Shown: positions 39,355 through 50,077 of the stretch, piece by piece
How the letters are laid out: every line of letters starts with the position of its first letter
Numbering within the stretch: position 1 is the first letter of the stretch
From: Nitrosomonas halophila
Lineage (GTDB): Bacteria > Pseudomonadota > Gammaproteobacteria > Burkholderiales > Nitrosomonadaceae
NCBI RefSeq assembly: GCF_900107165.1
Contig: NZ_FNOY01000013.1
Span: 1-62,987 of the forward strand
Direction: 5' to 3'
Length of the DNA: 62,987 nt
The notes under the pieces: model-generated
What the model saw: the letters and a program-made list of their open reading frames with translations, nothing else
Database searches by the model: none
What the model was told of the DNA's origin: nothing
Position numbers and translations under genes: made by a program

Positions 39355-40557
39355 ATGTTCGCTGACCGCGTTCTCTCAGGTATGCGCCCCACAGGCAGTT
39401 TGCACTTGGGGCATTATCATGGTGTTCTAAAGAATTGGCTGACTCTGCAGCAAAAGTACGAATGTCTGTTTTTTGTTGCGGATTGGCATGCGCTGACCAC
39501 CCATTACGATGCACCAGAAATCATCGAACAGAATACTTGGAATATGGTAATCGATTGGCTGGCCGCGGGCGTAGACCCCTCCCAGGCAACGCTGTTCATC
39601 CAGTCCAAAGTACCCGCCCATGCGGAATTATATTTGTTGCTATCCATGATCACCCCTCTCGGATGGCTGGAACGTGTCCCGACCTATAAAGACCAACAGG
39701 AAAAGCTTACCGAGAAAGATTTGAGCACTTATGGTTTTCTCGGCTATCCGCTTCTGCAAAGTGCCGATATCTTGATTTACCGCGCCAACCTCGTACCGGT
39801 CGGCGAGGATCAGGCCCCCCACCTGGAGTTTACCCGGGAAATATCGCGACGATTCAATCATATTTTTGGCAAGGAACCCGGATTTGAAGAAAAAGCGAGC
39901 CAGGCTATAAAAAAACTTGGCTCCAAGAAATCCAGGCTTTATCGCGAACTACGCAATCGCTACCAGGAACATGGTGATGAGAATGCCCTGGCAGAGGCCA
40001 GATCCTTGCTGGAAGAACAACAAAGCCTGAATACCGGCGATCGTGAACGTTTATTTGGTTATCTGGAAGGTGGCGGCAGGATCATTTTATCCGAGCCAGA
40101 AACCCTGCTGACCAAGGCATCGAAAATGCCCGGCCTAGATGGTCAGAAAATGTCCAAGTCATATGGCAATACGATTGGCCTGCGGGAAGATGCCGACAGT
40201 GTCCGCAAAAAAATTCGTACCATGCCGACCGATCCGGCCCGCATCCGTCGCAGCGATCCCGGTGACCCAGCAAAGTGCCCCGTATGGCAATTTCATTTAC
40301 TCTACTCACCCGATGAAGTCCGGGACTGGGTTCAGCAAGGCTGCACGACAGCCGGAATTGGATGCCTGGAGTGCAAACAGCCGGTGATCGAATCGATTCT
40401 GGCGGAACAGGCACCGATTCTGGAGCGTGCACGCATGTACGAGGAAGATCCTGCCTTGATGCGCAATATTGTTGCGGATGGGTGCGAAAAAGCCAATCGG
40501 CTTGCTGAAGAAACCATGCGCGATGTCAGAGAAGCACTCGGCTTGAGCTATCTCTGA
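39355..40557 (+). CDS. trpS: Tryptophanyl-tRNA synthetase
   Basis: 400 residues, about 60 more than E. coli TrpS. HIGH-like motif: SGMRPTGSLHLGHYHGVL. KMSKS motif: MPGLDGQKMSKSYGNTI. The extra segment (LYRELRNRYQEHGDENALAE and on) lies between the catalytic core and KMSKS and is typical of betaproteobacteria. It charges tRNA-Trp. It is followed by scpA. Confidence 0.96.
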   Translation: MFADRVLSGMRPTGSLHLGHYHGVLKNWLTLQQKYECLFFVADWHALTTHYDAPEIIEQNTWNMVIDWLAAGVDPSQATLFIQSKVPAHAELYLLLSMITPLGWLERVPTYKDQQEKLTEKDLSTYGFLGYPLLQSADILIYRANLVPVGEDQAPHLEFTREISRRFNHIFGKEPGFEEKASQAIKKLGSKKSRLYRELRNRYQEHGDENALAEARSLLEEQQSLNTGDRERLFGYLEGGGRIILSEPETLLTKASKMPGLDGQKMSKSYGNTIGLREDADSVRKKIRTMPTDPARIRRSDPGDPAKCPVWQFHLLYSPDEVRDWVQQGCTTAGIGCLECKQPVIESILAEQAPILERARMYEEDPALMRNIVADGCEKANRLAEETMRDVREALGLSYL

Positions 40558-40600
40558 CAATCAGACACCCACCAGCCGGCATTCATCCGTTAGCAGGTAA

Positions 40601-41389
40601 ATGTCAAACCAGACCATTGCAAAAGTACGTGGCGAGCCATTCCTGGAGATCCCACAGGATCTGTACATACCCCCGGAAGCACTCGAAATCTTTCTGGAAA
40701 CCTTCGAGGGACCGCTCGATCTCCTGCTTTATCTGATTCGCAAGCATAATCTGAATATCCTGGATATTCCCATGGTCGAGCTGACCCGGCAATATGTCGC
40801 CTATGTAGAATCGATGCGCACTGACCAGTTCGAGCTGGCTGCAGAATATTTACTCATGACCGCATTATTAATCGATATCAAATCCCGTTCACTGCTTCCA
40901 CGTCCGGCAGCCAGCAAGGAAGAGCAAGCCGATCCACGCGCTGAACTGGTGCGCCGACTTCTGGAATACGAGCAAATCAAAAAAGCTGCCATGCACTTGA
41001 ATACCTTGCCCGTGGCCCACCGGGATTTTCTGTTGCCGCAAGTGTGGATCGATTCGGTCGCGGTCGAGCAGCTGCCCAATGTAAATCTTGATGACTTGCG
41101 CAACACATGGCTCGCCTTGATGGAACGTGCCAGAGCTAACCGCCACCATCATATTCAACATGAAGCCATTTCCGTGCGCGCATGCATGAGTGAGATTCTG
41201 AGAAACTTGCGGGCCCGAAAAGAAGTTCCCTTCACTGAATTATTTAGCGATACTGCCAATGTTCATAAGCTTGTGGCCAGTTTCCTCGCTTTGCTGGAAT
41301 TGGCGCGTGAATCGTTGATCAACATTGTGCAAACGGAGCGATTTGGAACCATCTATGTCCACTCTATCCACTCTGACTCAACCAGTTGA
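40601..41389 (+). CDS. scpA: Chromosome segregation/condensation protein ScpA
   Basis: 262 residues: IFLETFEGPLDLLLYLIRKHNLNI at the N-terminus, which contacts SMC, then EYLLMTALLIDIKSRSLLPR, and the C-terminal winged helix ending LLELARESLINIVQTERFGTI. It is the kleisin of the SMC-ScpAB complex. Its 3' end overlaps scpB by 35 bp. Confidence 0.95.
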   Translation: MSNQTIAKVRGEPFLEIPQDLYIPPEALEIFLETFEGPLDLLLYLIRKHNLNILDIPMVELTRQYVAYVESMRTDQFELAAEYLLMTALLIDIKSRSLLPRPAASKEEQADPRAELVRRLLEYEQIKKAAMHLNTLPVAHRDFLLPQVWIDSVAVEQLPNVNLDDLRNTWLALMERARANRHHHIQHEAISVRACMSEILRNLRARKEVPFTELFSDTANVHKLVASFLALLELARESLINIVQTERFGTIYVHSIHSDSTS

Positions 41390-42014
41390 AATCGATGCAG
41401 CATTCAAGCCGGACGACATCCTCAGGATTCTTGAGACAGCCTTGCTGACAGCTCAGGAACCCCTATCCATGAGCGATCTTGGCAGACTATTCGATGGCCA
41501 AATCAATCATAAGGCACTGCATGCAGCGTTGACCAATTTGCGCACAAAGTGGCATGACAGCGGGTTAGAGTTGACCCAGGTGGCCAGCGGCTGGCGATTT
41601 CAGAGCAAGCCCGAAATGCAGATTTATCTCGACCGCCTTACTCCACACAGGCCCCCACGCTATTCCCGCGCCGCAATGGAAACCCTGGCAATCATTGCTT
41701 ACCGGCAACCTGTCACACGAGGCGATATCGAAGCCATTCGTGGCGTTGTCGCCGCAGGCTCGATCATCAAGGCACTAGAAGCGCGAGGCTGGATTGAGAC
41801 TGTTGGTCAACGTGACGTGCCCGGCAGACCTTTCCTTTATGCAACAACTCAACATTTTCTCAATGATTTGAATCTGCAGTCCCTGGAGCAGTTGCCGCCT
41901 CTGGAGGATTTGGATTCTTTGAGCATCGTCGCTGATAAATTGGAGCGCGTCGATGGAGAAGCCACTACCGCTCAGGAAAACAACCCATCGCACTCGAACA
42001 ACAAGTCACTATAA
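41355..42014 (+). CDS. scpB: Segregation and condensation protein ScpB
   Basis: 219 residues from MSTLSTLTQPVEIDAA. Two winged-helix domains follow: ILETALLTAQEPLSMSDLGR and later RAAMETLAIIAYRQPVTRGD, with IEAIRGVVAAGSIIKALEARGW. It dimerises on ScpA in the condensin-like complex. I take the ATG at 41355, inside scpA, as the start. Confidence 0.94.
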   Translation: MSTLSTLTQPVEIDAAFKPDDILRILETALLTAQEPLSMSDLGRLFDGQINHKALHAALTNLRTKWHDSGLELTQVASGWRFQSKPEMQIYLDRLTPHRPPRYSRAAMETLAIIAYRQPVTRGDIEAIRGVVAAGSIIKALEARGWIETVGQRDVPGRPFLYATTQHFLNDLNLQSLEQLPPLEDLDSLSIVADKLERVDGEATTAQENNPSHSNNKSL

Positions 42015-42037
42015 TCTTTTAACCATCTGGAGATGCT

Positions 42038-43285
42038 ATGTATCAACATATCAAGGTACCTGCTACGGGTCAGAAAATTCAGGTCAAGAACGACTTTTCC
42101 CTCATTGTTCCTGACCAGCCGATCATTCCTTTCATCGAAGGGGATGGTATCGGAATCGATATTACACCGGTCATGATTAAGGTTGTCGATGAAGCAGTCA
42201 AGAAAGCCTATCAGGGCCGTCGGCAAATTGCCTGGATGGAGATTTATGCGGGCGAAAAGTCAACCCGGGTCTACGGTGAAGATGTCTGGCTGCCGGATGA
42301 AACCCTGCATGCGGCCAAAGAATTTGCAGTATCGATAAAGGGGCCGTTGACCACTCCTGTCAGTGGCGGCATCCGTTCGATCAACGTTGCCTTGCGGCAG
42401 CTGCTTGACTTATATGTATGCTTACGTCCGGTTCGCTACTTCCAGGGCGTTCCCAGCCCCGTCAAGCATCCGGAAAAGGTGGATATGGTCATCTTCCGCG
42501 AAAACTCTGAAGATATTTATGCGGGTATCGAATGGGAAGCCGGCACTCAAGCAGTGCGCACAGTCATTGATTTTCTGATGAAGGATATGGAAATCACTAA
42601 GATACGCTTCCCCAGCACTTCGGCGATTGGCGTCAAGCCGGTCTCGAAAGAAGGTACCGAACGGCTGGTCAGAAAGGCCATTCAATATGCAATCGATCAT
42701 AAACGCCAGTCGGTAACCTTGGTTCATAAAGGCAATATCATGAAATTTACCGAAGGTGCGTTCAAGAAATGGGGCTATGCGGTGGCTGAAAAAGAATTTG
42801 GCGCGGAATTGCTCGATGGCGGACCATGGATGAAGCTGCGTCACGAGAGCAATGAAATTATCATTAAGGATGTCATTGCCGACGCCTTCCTGCAGCAAAT
42901 ATTGTTGCGCCCAGAAGAATATGATGTTATCGCCACCCTGAATCTCAATGGTGACTATATTTCGGATGCACTGGCCGCGCAAGTCGGCGGCATCGGCATT
43001 GCACCAGGCGCAAACTTGAGCGACACCATCGCAATATTTGAAGCCACACATGGCACCGCCCCCAAATATGCCGGCAAGGATCAGGTCAATCCAGGCTCCC
43101 TTATCCTCTCCGCTGAAATGATGCTCAGGCACATCGGATGGCAGGAAGCCGCTGACATCATCATTACAGCAATGGAGAACACGATCAAGGATGGCATGAT
43201 GACTTATGACTTGGCGAGATTAACGCCGGATGCCAAACAAGTATCATGCTCTGGTTTCGGCGATGCGATGATAGAGAGAATGTAA
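42038..43285 (+). CDS. icd: Isocitrate dehydrogenase (NADP-type)
   Basis: A 415-residue TCA enzyme of the E. coli-like type: [40 protein letters not shown] (the serine is the site phosphorylated by AceK in E. coli), [18 protein letters not shown] and [24 protein letters not shown] use is inferred from similarity to E. coli Icd. Confidence 0.96.
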   Translation: MYQHIKVPATGQKIQVKNDFSLIVPDQPIIPFIEGDGIGIDITPVMIKVVDEAVKKAYQGRRQIAWMEIYAGEKSTRVYGEDVWLPDETLHAAKEFAVSIKGPLTTPVSGGIRSINVALRQLLDLYVCLRPVRYFQGVPSPVKHPEKVDMVIFRENSEDIYAGIEWEAGTQAVRTVIDFLMKDMEITKIRFPSTSAIGVKPVSKEGTERLVRKAIQYAIDHKRQSVTLVHKGNIMKFTEGAFKKWGYAVAEKEFGAELLDGGPWMKLRHESNEIIIKDVIADAFLQQILLRPEEYDVIATLNLNGDYISDALAAQVGGIGIAPGANLSDTIAIFEATHGTAPKYAGKDQVNPGSLILSAEMMLRHIGWQEAADIIITAMENTIKDGMMTYDLARLTPDAKQVSCSGFGDAMIERM

Positions 43286-43398
43286 CGACTACTCTCATCG
43301 GGCAGACACGCTTTGCCTGATGGGACCAATTCTCTTTCAAACGACCGCAACAACTACATCCTGGCAGGACAATTATTACGGCCGTTTACAACCAGGCC

Positions 43399-43420
43399 CG
43401 ACCGGCATCAACGCCGGTCG
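43399..43420. terminator. Hairpin between icd and csp
   Basis: CGACCGGC, loop ATCAAC, GCCGGTCG is a perfect 8-bp stem between the convergent icd and csp genes. No U-run is adjacent, so it is not a classical terminator but could stop both transcripts. Confidence 0.5.
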
Positions 43421-43430
43421 TGCCGGATGG

Positions 43431-43634
43431 TCAAGCTGACTGGATGTTTGAAGCTTGCTTGCCTTTTGGCCCTTGAGTCACTTCGAAGCTAACCTTCTGG
43501 CCTTCCTTCAGGGTCTTGAAACCTGACATGTTGATCGCGGAAAAGTGTGCGAACAAATCTTCGCTACCATCATCTGGAGTAATAAAACCAAATCCTTTGG
43601 AATCATTGAACCATTTTACTGTACCTGTTGCCAT
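43431..43634 (-). CDS. Cold-shock-domain protein
   Basis: 67 residues: [20 protein letters not shown] (RNP1 KGFGFI), [10 protein letters not shown] (RNP2-like) and [18 protein letters not shown]. It is a single-stranded RNA/DNA-binding OB-fold chaperone. The 360 bp upstream (43635-43994) would hold its long leader, as is usual for csp genes; I see no other gene in it. Confidence 0.95.
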   Translation of the reverse strand: MATGTVKWFNDSKGFGFITPDDGSEDLFAHFSAINMSGFKTLKEGQKVSFEVTQGPKGKQASNIQSA

Positions 43635-43994
43635 TTCTACTTCCTATTAAAAAACTGGGCCGGATACCCTGATACTATTTGAATTTCAAGACCGCAAACG
43701 GCTCTAACCAGTACTGCAGAAAACTTGAAGCCAAACGCCAAGTGCAGTTTTACGCAAAATATTGTTCAAGTCAAGTACAAGTCATGCGCTATTTAAATCC
43801 ACATTTCCACAAGCCGGAGTAAAATGGGTGCTCAAGGGTATCCAGAGTGTTGTCGTAACCGACAAATATAGGTCAAAATATGCCGATCCACGCTTCTTTG
43901 AAACTAGCGCGTGACTGTAAGCTCTAAGTAATAAAAAAATCTGAGTATAAATACTTACCAGTATTTATCTTATAGAATATCAATAATATAAGTT
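43635..43994. other. Divergent promoter region of csp and clpS
   Basis: No reading frame here is convincing. It is AT-rich near the clpS end and should contain both promoters and the csp leader. No defined regulatory box was recognised. Confidence 0.45.
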
Positions 43995-44309
43995 ATGACA
44001 ACAGGTAACCGAAATCCTGGTGGCGGGGTACTCGAAAAAGGAAAAACCAGGTTGAGTCCACCGCCTTTATACAAAGTGATATTGATCAATGATGACTTCA
44101 CTCCCATGGATTTCGTTGTCAAGGTTTTGCGGAGCTTTTTCGCCATGAACGAAGAAATGGCAACTCGAATCATGCTCAAGATTCATACTGAAGGTGCAAG
44201 TGTTTGTGGTATTTATCCTAGCGATATTGCGATGACAAAAGTGCAGCAGGTGAATGAATTTTCAAGACAAAATCAACACCCACTCAAGTGTGTGATGGAA
44301 AAGGAATGA
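43995..44309 (+). CDS. clpS: ATP-dependent Clp protease adaptor ClpS
   Basis: 104 residues: [20 protein letters not shown] with the N-degron contacts, [20 protein letters not shown] and [15 protein letters not shown] sequence ([14 protein letters not shown]). It delivers N-end-rule substrates to ClpA, encoded one base downstream. Confidence 0.96.
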   Translation: MTTGNRNPGGGVLEKGKTRLSPPPLYKVILINDDFTPMDFVVKVLRSFFAMNEEMATRIMLKIHTEGASVCGIYPSDIAMTKVQQVNEFSRQNQHPLKCVMEKE

Positions 44310-44310
44310 T

Positions 44311-46566
44311 ATGATCGCGCAAGAACTAGAGGTAAGTTTACACATGGCTTTTGTCGAATCCAGACAAAAGCGTCACGAGTACATCACAGTAGAACACTTA
44401 TTACTGGCGTTACTCGACAATCCCAGCGCTGCAGAAGTTCTGGTAGCTTGCGCGGTCGATATTGAAGATTTGCGCAAATCTCTGCAGGATCATATCAATC
44501 GCCATACGCCCATCGTGGAAGGCTCCGATGAGGTCGATACCCAACCCACATTAGGCTTCCAGCGGGTTATCCAACGGGCGATCCTTCATGTGCAGTCCTC
44601 GGGCAAAAAAGAAGTCACTGGCGCGAATGTTTTGGTCGCGATTTTCGGTGAAAAAGATTCGCACGCTGCATACTTCCTGCAACAAAAAGGCGTGACAAGA
44701 CTGGATATTGTCAATTATATCTCCCACAAAATAAGCAAAGTGTCGCAAAACAGTGAATCGGAAAAGCATGAAGAAGGCGGTGACAACGATCAACAGAATC
44801 CGAGCAATACGCTGGAAAACTATACAATCAATCTGAACAATCAAGCTACGGCAAATCGGATCGACCCCCTTATCGGGCGTGAAAAGGAAATAGAACGCGT
44901 CATCCAAACCTTATGCCGCCGCCGCAAGAATAATCCACTATTGGTGGGCGAGGCTGGCGTAGGCAAAACCGCCATCGCTGAAGGACTTGCCAAGCGCATC
45001 ACAGAAAACCGGGTGCCCGAGGTGTTGGCTGAACATCAAGTCTATGCGCTGGATATGGGCGCACTACTGGCCGGAACAAAATATCGCGGCGATTTTGAGC
45101 AGCGGCTCAAAATCGTATTGAAACAGCTTACGGATAATCCCAAGGCCATTCTATTCATTGATGAAATCCATACCCTGATTGGAGCGGGTGCAGCATCTGG
45201 CGGGACGCTGGACGCCTCCAATCTGTTAAAACCGGCATTGAGTTCAGGGCGCCTGAAATGCATAGGTGCCACGACCTACAATGAGTATCGCGGCATCTTC
45301 GAGAAAGATCATGCTTTGTCCAGGCGGTTCCAAAAAATCGACGTAGCCGAGCCCAGTATCGGTGAAACAGTGGAAATCCTGCGTGGATTGAAATCTCGCT
45401 ACGAGAAGCACCATCATGTCAAATATACGGAGGCCGCCTTGTCCGCCGCGTCCGAGCTGTCTGCGCGCTTTATCAGCGATCGGCACTTGCCAGACAAGGC
45501 CATTGACGTGATCGATGAAGCCGGCGCGGCCCAACGCGTGCTGCCCAAATCCAGAAAGCGCAAAATCATTGGCAAGCATGAAATTGAACAGGTTATCGCC
45601 AAACTTGCCCGAATTCCCCCCCAAAGTGTCTCCAGTGATGATCGCCACAAACTCAAAACACTGGATCGCGATCTGAAGGCGATCGTTTTTGGGCAGGATA
45701 TGGCAATAGACGCACTCACTGCCGCGATCAAAATGGCTCGCAGCGGCTTGGGAGATACCCACAAACCGATCGGCTCATTTCTTTTCTCGGGGCCTACCGG
45801 CGTAGGAAAAACCGAGGTTGCGCGCCAGCTCGCTTACACGCTGGGCATCCCTCTGCATCGCTTTGACATGTCCGAATACATGGAACGCCACGCGGTTTCA
45901 AGGCTGATAGGCGCCCCACCCGGATATGTAGGTTTTGATCAAGGCGGCTTGCTGACCGAAACCATCATCAAGCAACCGCATGCCGTGCTATTGCTGGATG
46001 AAATTGAAAAAGCACACCCGGACATTTTCAATGTCTTACTCCAAGTCATGGATTATGGTGCGCTCACTGACAATACCGGCCGCAAAGCGGATTTCCGCAA
46101 TGTGATCATCATCATGACCACCAATGCAGGCGCCGATACTCTGACCAAGACTTCGATCGGATTTGCCAAACATGCAAAATCCGGTGATGAACTGGTCGAA
46201 ATCAAACGTTTATTTACGCCAGAGTTTCGCAACCGGCTCGATGCAATTATTTCTTTTGCCCCCCTGAACGAGGCGATCATCTTGCGCGTGGTGGATAAAT
46301 TCCTGATCGAGCTCGAAACCCAACTCCAGGAGAAAAAAGTAGAGGCCACCTTCACCGACAATTTGCGTACCCATTTGGCCATCCATGGATTCGACCCGCT
46401 CATGGGTGCGCGCCCCATGGCCCGCCTGATACAGGATATTATCCGCAGCGCCCTGGCCGATGAATTGCTATTCGGGCGCCTGGCCAATGGCGGCAAGGTA
46501 ACGGTGGATATCGATGAACAAGGCAAGGCAATACTGAATTTTGAAAATGAAGAAAAAATTGTTTGA
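44311..46566 (+). CDS. clpA: ClpA AAA+ unfoldase of ClpAP
   Basis: 751 residues: the N-terminal repeat domain ([20 protein letters not shown]), the first AAA module with Walker [16 protein letters not shown] and Walker [15 protein letters not shown], and the second with [27 protein letters not shown] and [11 protein letters not shown]. No middle coiled coil, so it is ClpA and not ClpB. The IGF/IGL loop for ClpP (SIGFAKH) is present. It overlaps the downstream TRAP gene by 26 bp. Confidence 0.97.
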   Translation: MIAQELEVSLHMAFVESRQKRHEYITVEHLLLALLDNPSAAEVLVACAVDIEDLRKSLQDHINRHTPIVEGSDEVDTQPTLGFQRVIQRAILHVQSSGKKEVTGANVLVAIFGEKDSHAAYFLQQKGVTRLDIVNYISHKISKVSQNSESEKHEEGGDNDQQNPSNTLENYTINLNNQATANRIDPLIGREKEIERVIQTLCRRRKNNPLLVGEAGVGKTAIAEGLAKRITENRVPEVLAEHQVYALDMGALLAGTKYRGDFEQRLKIVLKQLTDNPKAILFIDEIHTLIGAGAASGGTLDASNLLKPALSSGRLKCIGATTYNEYRGIFEKDHALSRRFQKIDVAEPSIGETVEILRGLKSRYEKHHHVKYTEAALSAASELSARFISDRHLPDKAIDVIDEAGAAQRVLPKSRKRKIIGKHEIEQVIAKLARIPPQSVSSDDRHKLKTLDRDLKAIVFGQDMAIDALTAAIKMARSGLGDTHKPIGSFLFSGPTGVGKTEVARQLAYTLGIPLHRFDMSEYMERHAVSRLIGAPPGYVGFDQGGLLTETIIKQPHAVLLLDEIEKAHPDIFNVLLQVMDYGALTDNTGRKADFRNVIIIMTTNAGADTLTKTSIGFAKHAKSGDELVEIKRLFTPEFRNRLDAIISFAPLNEAIILRVVDKFLIELETQLQEKKVEATFTDNLRTHLAIHGFDPLMGARPMARLIQDIIRSALADELLFGRLANGGKVTVDIDEQGKAILNFENEEKIV

Positions 46567-47677
46567 ATTGCCCTCGCCAGAGAAACATATTGCGTTCTCC
46601 CCTGACAAGCTAATCAGAACGCCCATTCGTAAAACGCTGTTTGCACTGCTTGCGCTATTTACTCTGCTCTTCGCATCACAGTTGCATGCCGAACCCCGAT
46701 ATCAATGGCGCCTGGCGATGTCATGGCCGGAAGGCACCCCTATGCTGCACAATGCAGCCAAAAGATTTGCCGAGAATGTAGTGAAAATGTCAGGTGGGCG
46801 GATGCAAATTATCGTGGATGCACCCGGCAGACACAAAGCGCCACTTGGGATTTTCGATTTTGTGCGCACCGGCGCTTATGAAATGGGGCATACAGCCTCC
46901 TATTACTATAAAGGCAAAGATCCCGCCACCACCTTCTTCACCACAACACCTTTCGGTTTGACGCCGACCGAAATGAATGCATGGTATTACTATGGCGGAG
47001 GGCTGGAGCTCTTGCACAAAGTTTATGCCAGGCATAACATCGTCGCTTTTCCTGCCGGAAACACCCATATTCAGATGGGTGGATGGTTCAGAAACGAAAT
47101 CAACTCGCTGGACGATTTAAAGGGATTGAAAATGCGCATCCCCGGCCATGCCGGTGAAGTAGTGGAAAGAGTTGGAATGAAACCGGTCAGTGTGCCACCG
47201 GGTGAGCTATATACCGCATTGGAGCGCCGCACAATCGATGCGGTGGAGTGGGTAGGACCGGCCAATGACGAGAAAATGGGTTTCCAAAAAATCGCACCGT
47301 ATTATTACACCGGCTGGCACGAACCAGGTGCCGAGCTGCATCTTTTCATCAACAAGAAAAAATTCTATGCATTGCCTGACGATCTGCAAACGATTATCGC
47401 GCTCGCTGCCAAAGAAGCTTCCTTCGATATGCTGTCAGAATCCTTCTATCGCAATGCCCTGGCCTGGGAAAGCATGCGCAAGGAACATGGCATCAATATC
47501 AGGACTTTTCCGGACGACGTGCTGGACGCCTTCAAGCAATCCAATGAAGAATTGTTGTTGCAAGCAGCCGGCCGATCAACACTCGCCCAGGAAGTCATTC
47601 AGAGCCAGCAAGCATTCCTGGCCAAAGCCAGAAAATGGAGCCAGATAACCGAACATAACTATTTGGAGCTACGTTGA
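46541..47677 (+). CDS. TRAP-type transporter solute-binding protein (DctP family)
   Basis: 378 residues. A basic N-terminal stretch is followed by a hydrophobic signal (LFALLALFTLLFASQLHAEP). The DctP-type fold has WRLAMSWPEGTPMLHNAAKR, LKGLKMRIPGHAGEVVERVG, GELYTALERRTIDAVEWVGP and GWHEPGAELHLFINK. Relatives bind carboxylates or pyruvate-type 2-oxoacids. No TRAP membrane subunit (DctQ/DctM) lies within the window, so it is an orphan or works with genes elsewhere. The start overlaps clpA. Confidence 0.85.
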   Translation: MKMKKKLFELPSPEKHIAFSPDKLIRTPIRKTLFALLALFTLLFASQLHAEPRYQWRLAMSWPEGTPMLHNAAKRFAENVVKMSGGRMQIIVDAPGRHKAPLGIFDFVRTGAYEMGHTASYYYKGKDPATTFFTTTPFGLTPTEMNAWYYYGGGLELLHKVYARHNIVAFPAGNTHIQMGGWFRNEINSLDDLKGLKMRIPGHAGEVVERVGMKPVSVPPGELYTALERRTIDAVEWVGPANDEKMGFQKIAPYYYTGWHEPGAELHLFINKKKFYALPDDLQTIIALAAKEASFDMLSESFYRNALAWESMRKEHGINIRTFPDDVLDAFKQSNEELLLQAAGRSTLAQEVIQSQQAFLAKARKWSQITEHNYLELR

Positions 47678-47855
47678 GCATTGCACCCGTTTGGCCGGCT
47701 TTGAAGACAGCTTAAATGCCGGTCACCCATGAATGACACTGACTCACTCATTTATTCAGCCGGCTGATTCAATTCCATCATGCGGCGATATCACCAGAAC
47801 CCTTGCCAACGAATCCAACTGAATCACGCAGTTTTTAAGCCGCATGGTAACCCCT

Positions 47856-48018
47856 AGGAGACTGTCCGAGAATAGCGATTGTAGCGAGGGCGAAGCTGGC
47901 TGAGCGGGATTCTTCGATCATTTGAGGCGAATAGTGATTCTATTCAACGAAAAGGATCGAAAAATCCAGCTTGGCAGGCTCGTCCGCAGTAGATCAGTCT
48001 ATTCTCGGACAGCTTCCT
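47856..48018. repeat. Palindromic MITE-like element, copy 2
   Basis: A 163-bp relative of the 6204 element in the opposite orientation, with ends AGGAGACTGTCCGAGAATAG and CTATTCTCGGACAGCTTCCT. It lies between the TRAP gene and pyrE, ending 36 bp before the pyrE start, so it occupies the pyrE promoter region. Confidence 0.85.
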
Positions 48019-48054
48019 GGAGCCGAGACTTCCAGATTAAAACATTACAGAATC

Positions 48055-48696
48055 ATGTCAGATTTTCAGCAGAAATTTATCGATTTCGCCATCCACTATA
48101 AAGTGCTATGTTTTGGAAACTTCAAAACCAAGGCGGGTCGGCTCTCTCCCTATTTCTTCAATACCGGATTATTTAACGATGGCCATGCATTGCGCCAGCT
48201 TGGCCAGTTTTATGCCCAGGCCATACTTGACGCAAAAATTCCATTTGACGCTCTGTTCGGCCCGGCATACAAAGGCATCCCATTGGTCAGCGCCATCGCT
48301 ATCGCACTTGCTGAACATGGGCACAATCACCCGTTCAGCTTCAACCGCAAGGAAGCCAAGGATCATGGCGAGGAAGGCAACATCGTGGGCGCACCGTTGG
48401 CCGGACGCATCCTGATTGTCGACGATGTGGTCTCCGCAGGGATCTCAGTGCAACAATCCATCGATATCATTCACGCAGCACATGCCACACCCTGTGGTAT
48501 TGTGGTCGCGCTTGACCGCATGGAACGGGGAGAGCGGGAACTTTCTGCCATCCAGGAAATTGAATCCATTCACGGAATAAAGGCCTTTCCTCTCATCACG
48601 CTGGATGACATTATTGCATACTTGCACACTCGTGAAGATTTAGCGCATTACGTCACAGCCATTGAAGCCTACCGCGCCCAATATGGTGCCAGATAG
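48055..48696 (+). CDS. pyrE: Orotate phosphoribosyltransferase
   Basis: 213 residues from MSDFQQKFIDFAIHYKVLCFG. AGRLSPYFFNTGLF, YKGIPLVSAIAIAL and the PRPP loop RILIVDDVVSAGISVQQSI are clear. It makes OMP from orotate. The frame extends 28 residues upstream into the palindromic repeat; the Met at 48055 matches homologues. Confidence 0.96.
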   Translation: MSDFQQKFIDFAIHYKVLCFGNFKTKAGRLSPYFFNTGLFNDGHALRQLGQFYAQAILDAKIPFDALFGPAYKGIPLVSAIAIALAEHGHNHPFSFNRKEAKDHGEEGNIVGAPLAGRILIVDDVVSAGISVQQSIDIIHAAHATPCGIVVALDRMERGERELSAIQEIESIHGIKAFPLITLDDIIAYLHTREDLAHYVTAIEAYRAQYGAR

Positions 48697-48879
48697 CTTC
48701 TTCAGGTTTTTGCCAGACTGCTCGCTTGTCTTTCTTCATTAGCCATGTCAAAGACGCCCCATGATTACGCGACACAGGATTACCGCTAAACAATCAAGCC
48801 TGCTCCGGCAGACCTTCCTAGCTGACTGATATTTCTCGACCCACAGGACCTGATGATTGTTTCAGCGATCATCGTTCGC

Positions 48880-48908
48880 AAAAAAAACCCTGCCGGGTCT
48901 GGCAGGGG
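48880..48908 (-). terminator. Rho-independent terminator, minus strand
   Basis: On the minus strand CCCTGCC, loop AGACC, GGCAGGG precedes a run of eight T. It directly follows the tRNA-like remnant, as a terminator would follow a tRNA gene. Confidence 0.85.
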
Positions 48909-48911
48909 AAT

Positions 48912-48970
48912 GGGCCTCGTCACGTTGAGATCGAACCAAAGACATAACCGTTACACTACCGCATTCTGGC
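48912..48970 (-). pseudogene. tRNA-like remnant, internally deleted
   Basis: Read on the minus strand, GCCAGAATGCGGTAGTGTAA then CGGTTATG resembles an acceptor and D arm, and GGTTCGATC a T loop. The anticodon arm is missing between them, leaving about 60 nt, and the acceptor ends do not pair well. The amino acid cannot be assigned. The adjacent terminator supports a former tRNA gene. Confidence 0.4.
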
Positions 48971-49199
48971 TACCTACCAAAGCCTGATTAACGCCCGGAC
49001 TCCCCCCTTTTTCCGTACCCGCGTCGCTCTATCCATCCATCTATCATCTGGATCGCGCCAGCTGATTTTAGCCTGATGACTGACGATTGTCTGAGCAATC
49101 GTAGGATGAAATAAGAACATTGCTCCCCTCCTGCCGGCTGCACAAATGTTCTTGCGTTATAATCTCGGCTGTGCAAAATTAAAGATAAGGAGTACGACC

Positions 49200-49985
49200 A
49201 TGGGGTTTCTTTCCAACAAAAATATTCTAATTACCGGCCTATTGAGTAACCGCTCTATCGCCTATGGCATTGCAAAGGCCATGCGGCGCGAAGGTGCTCA
49301 ACTCGCTTTCACTTATCAATCGGAGGATTTTCGTGAACGTGTGGCAAAACTGGCAGCAGATTTCGACAGCACCCTACTGTTTCGCTGTGATGTCAGCAAG
49401 GATGAGGAAATAAGCCAGTGTTTTGAAGCGCTCGCCCGTCAGTGGGAAGGGTTGGACGGCATCGTTCACTCTATCGCATTCGCTCCACGCGAATCACTGA
49501 CAGGCGATTACCTGGAAAGTGTCAACCGCGAAGCTTTCCGAATCGCGCATGATGTCAGTTCGTACAGTTTTGCAGCGCTTGCCAAGGCTGGATTGCCACT
49601 GATGCAAGGCAGACAGGCCGCCCTGCTGACGCTCAGTTATCTGGGTGCTGTGCGCGTGATGCCGAGCTACAATGTGATGGGATTGGCCAAGGCCAGCCTG
49701 GAAGCCAATGTGCGATTCATGGCCTCGAGCCTGGGCAAGAAAAACATCCGAGTGAATGCCATTTCGGCCGGGCCGATCAAGACATTGGCTGCCTCAGGCA
49801 TCGGCAACTTCGGAAAATTGCTTGGTTACGCGGAAAAAGTCGCACCTTTGCGGAAAAATGTGACTATTGAAGAAGTAGGCAATGCCGCCGCTTTTCTTTG
49901 CAGCGATCTGGCAAGCGGGATAACGGGAGAAATCACCTACGTGGACGCAGGATTCAATACCGTGGCATTTGATTTGGATCTCTGA
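49200..49985 (+). CDS. fabI: Enoyl-[ACP] reductase FabI
   Basis: A 261-residue SDR-fold enzyme: [20 protein letters not shown], with the FabI-type [13 protein letters not shown] cofactor loop, then [16 protein letters not shown]. The catalytic Tyr-x6-Lys is [17 protein letters not shown]. It performs the last step of fatty-acid elongation. A purine-rich AAGGAGTACGACC ribosome-binding site precedes 49200; a longer frame from 49146 is not supported. Confidence 0.96.
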   Translation: MGFLSNKNILITGLLSNRSIAYGIAKAMRREGAQLAFTYQSEDFRERVAKLAADFDSTLLFRCDVSKDEEISQCFEALARQWEGLDGIVHSIAFAPRESLTGDYLESVNREAFRIAHDVSSYSFAALAKAGLPLMQGRQAALLTLSYLGAVRVMPSYNVMGLAKASLEANVRFMASSLGKKNIRVNAISAGPIKTLAASGIGNFGKLLGYAEKVAPLRKNVTIEEVGNAAAFLCSDLASGITGEITYVDAGFNTVAFDLDL

Positions 49986-50077
49986 TCTTTGTGATCTCTG
50001 CCACGTTTGCCACTGCCACAGACGAAGCGGTCCAGCAAAGCATATACTGGGCGCTTCGTGCAGAGTCCCCAGATTGG

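Larger units (their letters stand above)
48697..49199. other. Non-coding stretch with hairpins and tRNA debris
   Basis: No protein gene is recognised. It contains two related hairpins: GATGATTG/CGATCATC at 48852-48873 and ACGATTG/CAATCGT at 49083-49102, both with 6-nt loops of similar sequence. A tRNA-like remnant and a terminator lie between them. The fabI promoter should be near 49150. Confidence 0.55.
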
